A DNA stretch of 29,300 bases, taken from the NCBI GenBank assembly GCA_031272655.1, contig JAISTJ010000035.1, forward strand, positions 1 through 29,300, written 5' to 3'. Below the pieces are notes generated by a model, which saw only the letters and a list, made by a program, of their open reading frames with translations, did not search any database and was not told the DNA's origin. Source of the stretch: Tannerella sp. Lineage in GTDB: Bacteria; Bacteroidota; Bacteroidia; Bacteroidales; Tannerellaceae. The position numbers were made by a program, and so were the translations under genes. Shown piece after piece: positions 1 through 8,200 of the stretch. The first letter of the stretch is position 1, and the number at the start of each line of letters is the position of its first letter.

Positions 1-127
1 CCAATCGGCAACCCTCAACGGCAAACCCTTAGACAAACCCTTCTTCAACCACGAAGACGTCATTCAAGGCGGCGTTTTGAAGCTCGTAATGGGGGCGGAA
101 GCGAACGAAAAATGGGGAATGGAATGA
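1..127 (+). CDS. C-terminal end of probable GH92 alpha-mannosidase (partial)
   Basis: The reading frame is open from the left edge (first full codon at 2) to TGA at 125-127 and gives 41 residues. It reads LNGKPLDKPFFNHEDVIQGG and ends ...GAEANEKWGME. This resembles the extreme C-terminus of GH92 alpha-mannosidases, where an LNGKP...HEDI..GG..L.F.MG..PN..WG pattern is typical; that match is from memory of the family, not a search. GH92 enzymes are usually exported exo-mannosidases acting on N-glycans or yeast mannan. The catalytic domain lies outside the window, so activity cannot be judged. It shares its strand with the downstream oxidoreductase, which has its own promoter box. It could instead be another beta-sandwich glycosidase tail. 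Confidence 0.62.
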   Translation, partial: QSATLNGKPLDKPFFNHEDVIQGGVLKLVMGAEANEKWGME

Positions 128-187
128 TCTATTCAGTTGAAGGCAAACAAAAAAATCAGACTTCAGGGTAAAATTCGTTTTTTTGTT

Positions 188-195
188 TATCTTTG
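188..195 (+). promoter_or_regulatory. Bacteroidota -7 promoter box for the oxidoreductase
   Basis: TATCTTTG fits the TAnnTTTG consensus exactly and is followed by CACC, as is common in these promoters. It lies about 97 bases before the ATG at 292, implying a 5' leader of roughly 90 nt. No good TTTG -33 box is seen at the expected distance, so the upstream half is weak. The rest of the 128-291 gap is AT-rich with no further signal. Confidence 0.55.
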
Positions 196-291
196 CACCA
201 AAATAATTTAGAAAATTAAAACATGCAGAATAAACAGTTCAAATTGTTTGATTGCAAAACATATTAAGTATAAAAATTTAATTTATAATAT

Positions 292-1650
292 ATGAATAGA
301 AGAAACTTTATTAAATCGGGAATGGCGGGCGCTGTCGGATTAACTTTCTCAGGCGTCGCCGGCGCTCCTCTGTTCGCATCGGCACAAGGAGCAAATGAAA
401 AAATTGTGCTTGCATTAATCGGATGCGGCAACCGCGGACTTACTTGCATTATCAACTGCTGCAAAATCAACGAGAACGTAACAATCAAGACGGTTTGCGA
501 CGTGAACCGCACAAAACTCAACAACGCTGTCGGAAGCGTAGAAAAGGAGCTGGGTTACAAACCCGGCAAGACCGAAGACATGCGCACCATCTTCGACGAC
601 AAAGATGTTGATGCCGTATGGATTGCTACGCCCGAACACTGGCACTGCCTTGCCGCCATCCGCGCCTGTCAGGCCGGCAAAGACGTTTATGTGGAGAAAA
701 ACCTCTCCGTAGGCATCTGGGAAAGTCGCAAACTTGTCGAGGCGGCAGCAAAATACAACCGCATAGTACAGTACGGCTCGCAGAATCGCAGCGCCTCGCA
801 GGGCTTCTCCGCCCGTGAATACATCAAGAGCGGCAAGTTGGGCAGGATAGCGACCGTCAAGACCTATTTCATGCTCGGCGGCGGTGCGTTCACCGAGAAG
901 CCCGAAGCGTCCGTACCTGCTTGGCTCGACTGGGAAGGCTGGCTCGGCCCCGCCCCTTATCGCCCTTTCAGCCCTTCTATCGTGGATGAGCACGGACGCG
1001 GCGGTTGGCAGAACTACTGGGCTTACAGCGGTGGTAAACTCGACGACGAGGCTTCTCACACGCTTGATTTCACCCGCCTCGTACTCGGCGACCCCGGACA
1101 CCCACGTTCGGTTTACGCTTGGGGAGCAAACAATGCTTATGATGGTAAAAGCGAAGTACCTGAAACTCAGAATGTTATCTGGGATTTTGGCGATTACACC
1201 ATCTCTGCCGACGGCGGTACCGCGTTCAAATACATGGAAAAAGCGCCCGGCTCTATCCGCAACGATGCAACGAAATTCCCCAACTGGCGCAACTATTCCG
1301 CCCGCGTGGAAATATATGGAACAGAGGGACTTATGTATCTCGGTCGTCATGGCGGCGGCTGGCAGGTCATCGGTCCGGGCGACAAAATCGTTGCCGAAGA
1401 CGGCGCAATTTTCCCCGACAACGCCCACCAGAAGAACTTCATTGAGTGCATACGCTCGCGCAAGCGGCCTAACGGCTTCATCGAAGAGGCGCACCGTAGC
1501 GCCACAATGGTCAATATGGGCAACATCGCTGTCCGCGTCGGCAACAAACAGTTGCTTTTCGACGCCGCAACCGAAAAATTCACTAACGACGAACAGGCAA
1601 ATGTACTCGCCAAAAGCACTTACCGCAAAGGGTATGAAATTAGCGTTTAG
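292..1650 (+). CDS. Tat-exported Gfo/Idh/MocA family oxidoreductase
   Basis: 452 aa. Residues 1-33 form a twin-arginine signal (RRNFIK at 3-8, hydrophobic AGAVGLTFSGVAGA stretch), so export of the folded, cofactor-loaded enzyme is expected. A Rossmann fold follows, with GCGNRG at 44-49 for NAD(P) binding, then ATPEHWH (112-118) and VEKN (134-137), where the family normally has EKP; the lysine is kept but proline is replaced by asparagine. The segment IWESRKLVEAAAKYNRIVQ matches the exported Bacteroidota branch with the Gfo/Idh/MocA C-terminal domain. Members oxidise or reduce sugars and inositols; some related Tat-exported proteins (GH109) use NAD to hydrolyse N-acetylgalactosaminides. The substrate cannot be read from sequence. 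It sits between a GH92 tail and a sugar-type symporter, consistent with glycan metabolism. Confidence 0.9.
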   Translation: MNRRNFIKSGMAGAVGLTFSGVAGAPLFASAQGANEKIVLALIGCGNRGLTCIINCCKINENVTIKTVCDVNRTKLNNAVGSVEKELGYKPGKTEDMRTIFDDKDVDAVWIATPEHWHCLAAIRACQAGKDVYVEKNLSVGIWESRKLVEAAAKYNRIVQYGSQNRSASQGFSAREYIKSGKLGRIATVKTYFMLGGGAFTEKPEASVPAWLDWEGWLGPAPYRPFSPSIVDEHGRGGWQNYWAYSGGKLDDEASHTLDFTRLVLGDPGHPRSVYAWGANNAYDGKSEVPETQNVIWDFGDYTISADGGTAFKYMEKAPGSIRNDATKFPNWRNYSARVEIYGTEGLMYLGRHGGGWQVIGPGDKIVAEDGAIFPDNAHQKNFIECIRSRKRPNGFIEEAHRSATMVNMGNIAVRVGNKQLLFDAATEKFTNDEQANVLAKSTYRKGYEISV

Positions 1651-1683
1651 TTGACAGGTTGCATATACGTTTTTTTCGGAAAA

Positions 1684-1717
1684 TTGTTTCCAAAATAAAA
1701 ACAAAAACGTATCTTTG
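1684..1717 (+). promoter_or_regulatory. Promoter upstream of the sodium:solute symporter
   Basis: TATCTTTG at 1710-1717 matches the TAnnTTTG -7 box. A TTG at 1684-1686 sits 23 bases upstream, slightly long but usable as a -33 element. The symporter ATG is at 1747, giving a leader of about 22 nt. Because the sigma gene begins 3 bases after the symporter stop, this promoter probably also feeds the sigma factor. Confidence 0.6.
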
Positions 1718-1746
1718 CGGCGTAAATTGACGTCAACTAACCGAAG

Positions 1747-3300
1747 ATGAAAACCATTGATATCGTAATATTCGCCGCATACTGCACTCTGGTACTTTTT
1801 ACGGGGCTGTTTGTTTCGCGCCGCAAAAAAGGGACAGCCAGGGATGCCGGTGATTACTTTCTTGCCGGACGAGGGCTGGCTTGGTGGGCTATCGGCGCTT
1901 CAATCATCGCGTCGAATATCTCAGCCGAGCAGTTTGTTGGAATGTCCGGCTCGGGGTATGCTGTCGGCTTAAGCATAGCTATTTACGAGTGGATAGCGGC
2001 ATTAGGGCTTATCATCGTTGCGAAGTTTTTCATCCCTGTTTTCCTGAAGAAAAAAATCTTCACCATGCCGCAGTTCCTTGAAGACCGCTTTGATGGCAGG
2101 GTTAAAACCGTTATGGCCTTCTTCTGGCTGTTAGTCTTTGTTTTCATCAATCTGACATCTATTCTTTACCTCGGTGCGCTGACGATAGAAAAAGTAGTCG
2201 GCATACCGCTTTGGATGGGAGTTGTGGGGCTGTCGCTCTTTGCGCTGATATACTCCGTTTATGGCGGGTTAAAGGCTGTTGCTTTGACGGATGTGATACA
2301 GGTTGTGTTTCTTGTAGCGGGCGGGTTGCTGACTGCTTATATTGCGTTGAACATGGTTGGCGGCGACGGTGGTGTAATTAACGGATTTACAAGCCTTTAT
2401 AGTCAGGCGCAGGACAAATTCCACCTTATACTCGACAAATCCAACCCCGGATATACCGACCTGCCCGGCATCCGTGTGATACTCGGCGGGCTGTGGGTGG
2501 CAAACCTGTATTATTGGGGTTGTAATCAATATATTATACAACGTGCGCTGGCGGCAAAGTCTGTTCGCGAAGCGCAGTACGGGATGGTTTTTGCGGGATT
2601 TATCAAACTGCTTGTCCCTCTGATAGTTGTCATTCCGGGGATAGCCGTTTTTGCTCTTCATGCGCCGATAGCGAAGCCCGACGAGGCCTATCCGTGGCTA
2701 CTCGGGAATGTGTTGCCGACCGGCGTTAAAGGTCTTGCGTTCGCAGCTTTGACGGCGGCGATAGTTAGTTCGCTTGCTTCAATGATGAATAGCATTTCGA
2801 CCATTTTTACGATGGATATTTATCGCTCTAAAACTCGTAATAAGCTGTCCCAGAGTGATTTAGTTCGCGTTGGAAGGATTGTTAGCGCCGTTTCGTTGAT
2901 TATTGCGGCGCTTATTGCACCGATGCTGACGGGATTAAATCAGGCCTTCCAGTATATCCAAGAGTTCACAGGCTTCATCAGTCCGGGTGCGCTGGCGATA
3001 TTCCTTGCCGGGATTTTTTACCGCCGCGCTACTGCCAATGGCGCTTTGGCGGCTGCGGCAGGAACTTTCGTCTTTTCCGTCGTCTTTAAATTCTGTTTTC
3101 CCGGCATGCCTTTCCTCGACCGCATGGGGATTGTCTTTTTGCTCTGCTGCGGGCTGATTATCCTGATGTCGCGGCGTCCTACGTTGCAAGGAGCGCCTGC
3201 CGTTGATGCCGGCTACGAATGGAAAACAACGCCGCTTTTTAACATTTTGTCGGTTATTATCATAGCCATCCTTGTAATGTTTTATTTCTTATGGTGGTAA
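1747..3300 (+). CDS. Sodium:solute symporter family (SSS/SLC5) transporter
   Basis: 517 aa, normal length for the family, with about 13 hydrophobic membrane segments spread along the protein. The N-terminal half carries the family signature DYFLAGRGLAWWAIGASIIA followed by SNISAEQFVGMSGSGYA, which forms the sodium/substrate region in SGLT-type carriers, and ALTDVIQVVFLVAGGL in the middle. The YFLAGR and GMSGSGYA motifs place it with the sugar/polyol-type symporters of Bacteroidota. It acts in the inner membrane, importing a solute with sodium. Given the oxidoreductase before it and the SusC/D system after it, a mono- or disaccharide is the likely cargo; this is inference. Stop to next start is only 3 bp, so translation of the sigma factor may be coupled to it. 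Confidence 0.93.
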   Translation: MKTIDIVIFAAYCTLVLFTGLFVSRRKKGTARDAGDYFLAGRGLAWWAIGASIIASNISAEQFVGMSGSGYAVGLSIAIYEWIAALGLIIVAKFFIPVFLKKKIFTMPQFLEDRFDGRVKTVMAFFWLLVFVFINLTSILYLGALTIEKVVGIPLWMGVVGLSLFALIYSVYGGLKAVALTDVIQVVFLVAGGLLTAYIALNMVGGDGGVINGFTSLYSQAQDKFHLILDKSNPGYTDLPGIRVILGGLWVANLYYWGCNQYIIQRALAAKSVREAQYGMVFAGFIKLLVPLIVVIPGIAVFALHAPIAKPDEAYPWLLGNVLPTGVKGLAFAALTAAIVSSLASMMNSISTIFTMDIYRSKTRNKLSQSDLVRVGRIVSAVSLIIAALIAPMLTGLNQAFQYIQEFTGFISPGALAIFLAGIFYRRATANGALAAAAGTFVFSVVFKFCFPGMPFLDRMGIVFLLCCGLIILMSRRPTLQGAPAVDAGYEWKTTPLFNILSVIIIAILVMFYFLWW

Positions 3301-3303
3301 AAT

Positions 3304-3819
3304 ATGGCGGAACAAAGGGATAAATACTTGGATAAGCTGTTCAGAACGCATGCAAACGCACTTTTCGCGTATGCTGTGGGTCTCGGTTTCGACAGGGATA
3401 CCGCTTTGGACGCAATTCAGGATGTTTTCTACAAGATTTGCGCCGATCGGGAACTGACCGATAAAGTGGAAAATATGCCCTCATACCTCTTTCGCGCCTT
3501 GAAAAACCGCCTGCTTGATATCCGGAAGACCGATCATTCGGTTCCGGAGCCTTCCGATGAGGTCGCCGATCTTACCGATTTCCATATTCAGGTTTCGGTG
3601 GAAGACGAATATATAGAAAACGAGGAGTATGAAAACCTTAAAAAGCGCGTCCGGAGGCTGCTTGATTTCTTGACCGACAGACAGCGTGAAATAATCTGGT
3701 TGCGATTTGAGCAAAATCTTGATTATAAGGATATTGCGCATATTATGAATATAACCGAAACATCCTGTCGCAAGCTTGTTCACAAGGCAATTAAGACTAT
3801 GCGGGAGGCCGGTGGTTAG
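3304..3819 (+). CDS. ECF-type RNA polymerase sigma factor (FecI-like)
   Basis: 171 aa, the usual size for ECF sigma factors. Region 2 covers about residues 10-75 (LFRTHANALFAYAVGLGFDR ... AIQDVFYKI ... LFRALKNRLLDI, the polymerase-binding and -10 recognition part). Region 4 covers about 115-168 (LTDRQREIIWLRFEQNLDYK ... AIKTMRE, a helix-turn-helix for the -35 box). There is no sigma-1.1 or sigma-3 domain. It is followed by a FecR-like anti-sigma gene and a SusC with STN domain, the standard cell-surface signalling trio. Its start overlaps no gene but lies 3 bp after the symporter stop, so it is probably made from the symporter transcript. Confidence 0.95.
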   Translation: MAEQRDKYLDKLFRTHANALFAYAVGLGFDRDTALDAIQDVFYKICADRELTDKVENMPSYLFRALKNRLLDIRKTDHSVPEPSDEVADLTDFHIQVSVEDEYIENEEYENLKKRVRRLLDFLTDRQREIIWLRFEQNLDYKDIAHIMNITETSCRKLVHKAIKTMREAGG

Positions 3820-3858
3820 AAACGTTGCGCTTTATTTGAAAATTTTTTTTGAAAAAGA

Positions 3859-3884
3859 GGGAACAAAATCGGGGGATTGTCGTC
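3859..3884 (+). promoter_or_regulatory. ECF-type promoter upstream of the anti-sigma gene
   Basis: The motif GGGAAC (3859-3864), a 16-base spacer and CGTC (3881-3884) has the spacing and core bases of known ECF promoters (GGAAC/TGAAAC, about 16 nt, CGTC/CGTA). It is preceded by an A/T tract. No TAnnTTTG box is present here. Transcription would start about 6-8 bases after CGTC, only a few bases before the ATG at 3895. This fits autoregulation by the sigma factor encoded at 3304. Assignment rests on pattern only. Confidence 0.6.
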
Positions 3885-3894
3885 TTATTGGTGT

Positions 3895-5052
3895 ATGATA
3901 CAACAGGAAAACTATTTTATTAAACACAATGATTTCATTCTCTGGCGTTTAACAGGCGACAGCGAGTTGGAGGCGTATTGGAACGGTTTCATCAAAGAAC
4001 ATCCCGAAATGAAAGCGTCGTTCGATAACGCTATTGCTATGTTTAAAGGTATAAAGCTGAATGACAATCGTTTAACCGAAGACGAATTGGCATCTATCCT
4101 CCCATTTGAGAAAAAGAAAACCAACACTATCCGCATGTCGGTGATAAGATACGCCGCTGCAGCATGTATCGCTATTGCCATCGCCGCGGGAGTGTCCGTT
4201 TATTACTTTAATACTCATACGGAACAGTCGGAAATGCTGACAGCCAGTACAATAACAGGTGAAAATCTCGAAGCCGAAGACATCATGCTCATTACCGGCG
4301 ACGAGACCAACTCTTTCAGCAATGATGTAAAAGTGAAGATAGACGGAAGCGGAAAAGCGACCGTCAGCGAGGCCGACGCCGACGAATCGAAAGTAGTTGA
4401 AACCGGCAATACTAAGATGAACACCCTCATTGCCCCGTATGGCAAACGTGCACAGATAGAGCTTAGCGACGGCACGAAAGTATGGCTCAACTCCGGTTCG
4501 GCGCTCGAGTTTCCATCCGCTTTTACAGGTAAAACGCGGACTGTCAGCCTCTCCGGCGAGATGTACATAGAAGTGGCGCCAGACAGCAAGAAGCCGTTCA
4601 TAGTTAATGCCAACGGTCTGAACGTAGAAGTGAAAGGCACGAAATTCAACATATCTGTTTATAAAGAAGCTGAAACACAATCAGTTGTGCTTGCCGAAGG
4701 ATCTGTTAGCGTCAAGAACGCTACTTTTGGCGAAAAGACCCTTAAACCTAACGACATGCTCACCTGCGACCGTAACGGTTGGGATACGAAACAGGTGGAC
4801 GTCAACGAATATATGAGCTGGAAAAACGGGTACATAATACTGAAAAGCACGCCGATGGAAGAAGTCCTGAAGCGTATAGGACGGTATTACAACCTGTCGT
4901 TCAATATTAATGACAGCGCCAAATTAGCTTCCAAAACATGCACCGGCAAGATTGTACTGTCGGAAAACCTTGATGACGTGATGAATACAGTGGCCATGCT
5001 GGCATCCGCCAAATATATTCATAATGGAAATGTGATACACTTAATATATTGA
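3895..5052 (+). CDS. FecR-family anti-sigma factor
   Basis: 385 aa from the ATG at 3895; a TTG at 3877 would add six residues but overlaps the proposed ECF promoter, so the ATG is preferred. The cytoplasmic N-terminus (1-80, FILWRLTGDSELEAYWNGF) would bind the sigma factor. One membrane helix spans about 84-105. A periplasmic linker of about 65 residues (110-172) is acidic and longer than usual. The FecR domain lies at about 176-274 (PYGKRAQIELSDGTKVWLNS, LSGEMYIEVA), and a DUF4974-like domain at about 311-382 (LKSTPMEEVLKRIGRYYNLS). In this family the periplasmic part senses the STN domain of the partner SusC. Its position between sigma and SusC supports this. Confidence 0.94.
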   Translation: MIQQENYFIKHNDFILWRLTGDSELEAYWNGFIKEHPEMKASFDNAIAMFKGIKLNDNRLTEDELASILPFEKKKTNTIRMSVIRYAAAACIAIAIAAGVSVYYFNTHTEQSEMLTASTITGENLEAEDIMLITGDETNSFSNDVKVKIDGSGKATVSEADADESKVVETGNTKMNTLIAPYGKRAQIELSDGTKVWLNSGSALEFPSAFTGKTRTVSLSGEMYIEVAPDSKKPFIVNANGLNVEVKGTKFNISVYKEAETQSVVLAEGSVSVKNATFGEKTLKPNDMLTCDRNGWDTKQVDVNEYMSWKNGYIILKSTPMEEVLKRIGRYYNLSFNINDSAKLASKTCTGKIVLSENLDDVMNTVAMLASAKYIHNGNVIHLIY

Positions 5053-5115
5053 TAACTAAAACATTACTGCCTATGAAACATGTCAAAATGAGCTACAAAA
5101 TTTAAGAAAAAAAAA

Positions 5116-5142
5116 CCGGACGATAGCGCAAATACCGTCCGG
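5116..5142 (+). other. Perfect hairpin in the anti-sigma/SusC gap
   Basis: CCGGACG (5116-5122) and CGTCCGG (5136-5142) form a perfect 7-bp GC-rich stem with a 13-nt loop. An A-tract precedes it and no T-run follows on the + strand, so it is not a standard rightward terminator; read leftward it would be hairpin plus U-tract. It could mark the 3' end or a processing/stability site separating the low-level regulator mRNA from the abundant SusCD mRNA. The same gap holds two copies of AATCAATTA (5151-5159 and 5178-5186), 27 bp apart. No TAnnTTTG box is seen in the gap. Confidence 0.5.
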
Positions 5143-5211
5143 CGAATGCTAATCAATTACTAATCAAAAAACTAACGAATCAATTAACATTACAAAAATC
5201 ACAACAAAATT

Positions 5212-8200
5212 ATGAATTATTTTTTTACTTTCTTACTTTTCGGACGAAAAAAAGTAGTTCGACAAGACTTACATCTATTTAGGAAGATGAAAACAGCAGT
5301 ATTTTTTTGCATACTTGGAATTAGCGCCATTTCAGCCGAAAACTCATGGTCGCAGAAAGACGACATCACTTTCAAGATGTCGCAAGTAACTGTAAAACAG
5401 GTATTAGCGGAGATAGAAAAGAATGATAACTATGTGTTTGCCTGGGATGATATTGTTGAATCCGAAACCCAAAAAACGGTAAACATAAACGTTGAACATG
5501 CTACTATCGAAGACGCTTTGGACAAACTGTTTGCGGGAACCGTTCTGTCGTACCGCATTATCGGCAGGCAAGTGGTTGTCTATCTTGACTTTGCAAAAAA
5601 GCTGCCTGTAGTGCACGAACCTGTCGTCATCAAACCGGTTGAAATTGAACAGGTTAAAAAGAAAATCACAGGCAAAATCGTTGATTCTACCGGCGAGCCG
5701 CTGACCGGAGCCACAGTCAGGGAAAAAGGCACCGACAACGGCAATATTACGGACGTTGACGGCAATTTCTCATTAGAAGTCGGCGAAAACGCTGTGCTGT
5801 TGATTTCCTACATCGGATTTGTTACGCAGGAAATTACAGTCGGCAACCAAACGGCGTTTAATATTACGTTACTTGATAATACTCAAGCACTTGAGGAAAT
5901 AGTAGTTATCGGATACGGCATACAGAAAAAGGCGCATCTGATAGGTTCGGTAGCCTCCATCAAAGCGGATGAAATCAAATCGGTGCCTACCGGCAACCTG
6001 ACAAACGCACTTTCGGGACGCCTGTCGGGTGTGAGCATACGCCAAACGAGCGGTGGACGCCCCGGTAACTCCTCAAATATGAACGTTCGCGCCGTCGGGA
6101 CATGGAATTCAACCTCGCCGTTATATGTAATTGACGGTATAGTGCGTGATTCACGCGCATTCGACATGCTAAACTCATCCGAAATTGAAAACATATCCAT
6201 ATTGAAAGACGCTGCCGCCGCCACGGTTTATGGCGCACGGGCATCCAACGGCGTTATTCTTGTTACTACGAAAAAAGGACAGGAAGGAAAGACTATGATA
6301 ACTTACAGTGGCTCAGTTAGTTTAGGAGAGATGTCAATCGCACCAAAGCGGGAGTCGCTGCAAACGCGCATCGTGGGCGCTAACTTTGCACGCCGCGAAG
6401 TGTATGACTGCGAATACGGCTTCACCGTTCCCGGATATGAGGGATATAAAGTTCCTACGAAATACACCAACTACAAAGTTGATGGCGACCCGACGAGCGG
6501 ATACCGCCACGGCGACGTGTTCACCGACGAGGCGGTGGCGTATTACAAAAGCTACGGCGCAGGTTTCGACGCCCTGCAGGAGGTTTACCGTACGCCGGTT
6601 ACGGATGTTCACTCCGTTGACATTAGCGGCGGCACCGATAAATTGAAGTATTACGCAGGTGCGAACTATTACAACGAGACAGGCGTCTTCAAGTCGCAAT
6701 CCTACAACAAATATTCCATTCGCTCCAACATTGAGGCTAAAATCGTTGACGGACTGACGGCTACGCTGCAACTGAACACAAACAAAAGCACTGACCGCAA
6801 GTCGGCTAACGACAATGACGTCGGCAGCTCTGTTTATTTCGGGCTTATGAGTTCAACCCGCCTGTATCCTTCAAAAGTGGACGGCAAATATATCGGCTTT
6901 TCCACTAATAATGACGGCATTCAGATGGGCGACGGCAGTTGGGCGGCTGATGCCGACGGCGTTTCGGGATATACCGACAACACCTATACAAGCTCCGAAT
7001 ACACAGCCAACATGAAATGGGATATCCCATGGTTGAAAGGGCTGACTGCAAGCGCCACGTACAACAAGTTTGAACGCGATTACATATACAAACGCAATGT
7101 TATTCCTTACGAGACATGGAAATTAGTGAAAGCGCCCAAATACATTGACGCCAACCAAATGATTGTCTATCCCACGCAGATTGATTATTCGGTAGGTTCA
7201 ACCACGCGCGGTAACAAAGGCAGTCTGGAGGAATCGCGCAGCAACACAAGCTCTTATCAATTCAATGCAGCGCTAAACTATGCCGCTACTTTCGGCAAAC
7301 ACGACATCGCTGCGATGTTGAACTATGAGCAATATGAATATTTCAGCGAATGGATGAGCCTGAGCGTCAGTGAGATGCAAATCAACACCCTGCCTTATTT
7401 CCAATATGGCGAGACTGACGCCACAAAATGGGGTCATGGAGGCGCCGCCAGCGAAGATGCACGCCTTTCGATACTCGGACGTTTGAACTATGCTTACGAC
7501 AACAAGTATTTGGCAGAGTTTTCATTCCGTCGCGACGCATCCGTTAAGTTTGCACCCAAACATCGCTGGGGATTTTTCCCGTCGGGATCGCTTGCATGGC
7601 GCCTTTCCGAAGAATCATTTATCAGGGACAATTATCCGTTCATCAACAACCTGAAGTTGCGCGGCTCTATCGGTTTGACCGGTAACGACGCCGTCGGTTC
7701 GTTCCAGTGGATGGAAAGAGCGGGTATCGGAGGCGCTTACTATATCGGAGGCTCGGCTGCGCTACCGATGAGCAATATCACAACCGAAGCCAACCCTGCC
7801 ATTACATGGGAAAAATCATTGAACTACAATTACGGACTTGATTTGGGGCTTTTCAATATGTTTACGTTAGGATTTGAAGGATATTTCCGCCATACGTATG
7901 ACATTCTCGGCCCGCAGACAGGCAACCTGCCCGATGTGTTCGGCGGTTCGCTTTCCGACGCCAACTATGGAATAGTTGATTCATGGGGTTGGGAAATCGA
8001 ACTCGGCTTCAACAAGGCGATTAATCCCGACCTGAGCATTTACGCAAAAGGCAATTTCAGTTTCGCGGACAACAAGTTAGTTGAATATGTCGAAACCGGC
8101 GTACCCGACTACCTGTCGCGTATAGGTAAAAACTGGGACAGGCTTGCAGGCCTTGTTTCCGACGGAATAGTTACTTCGGTTGAGAGGCATGATATGGGTA

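Noticed and set aside
415..1704. 429-codon open frame on the minus strand, antisense to the oxidoreductase
   Set aside because: Its residues show no domain pattern and it lies fully over a gene with clear motifs; long antisense frames arise from codon bias here.
5116..5142. Ordinary rightward intrinsic terminator after the anti-sigma gene
   Set aside because: The stem is good but no T-run follows on the + strand; it was recorded as a hairpin of unknown role instead.
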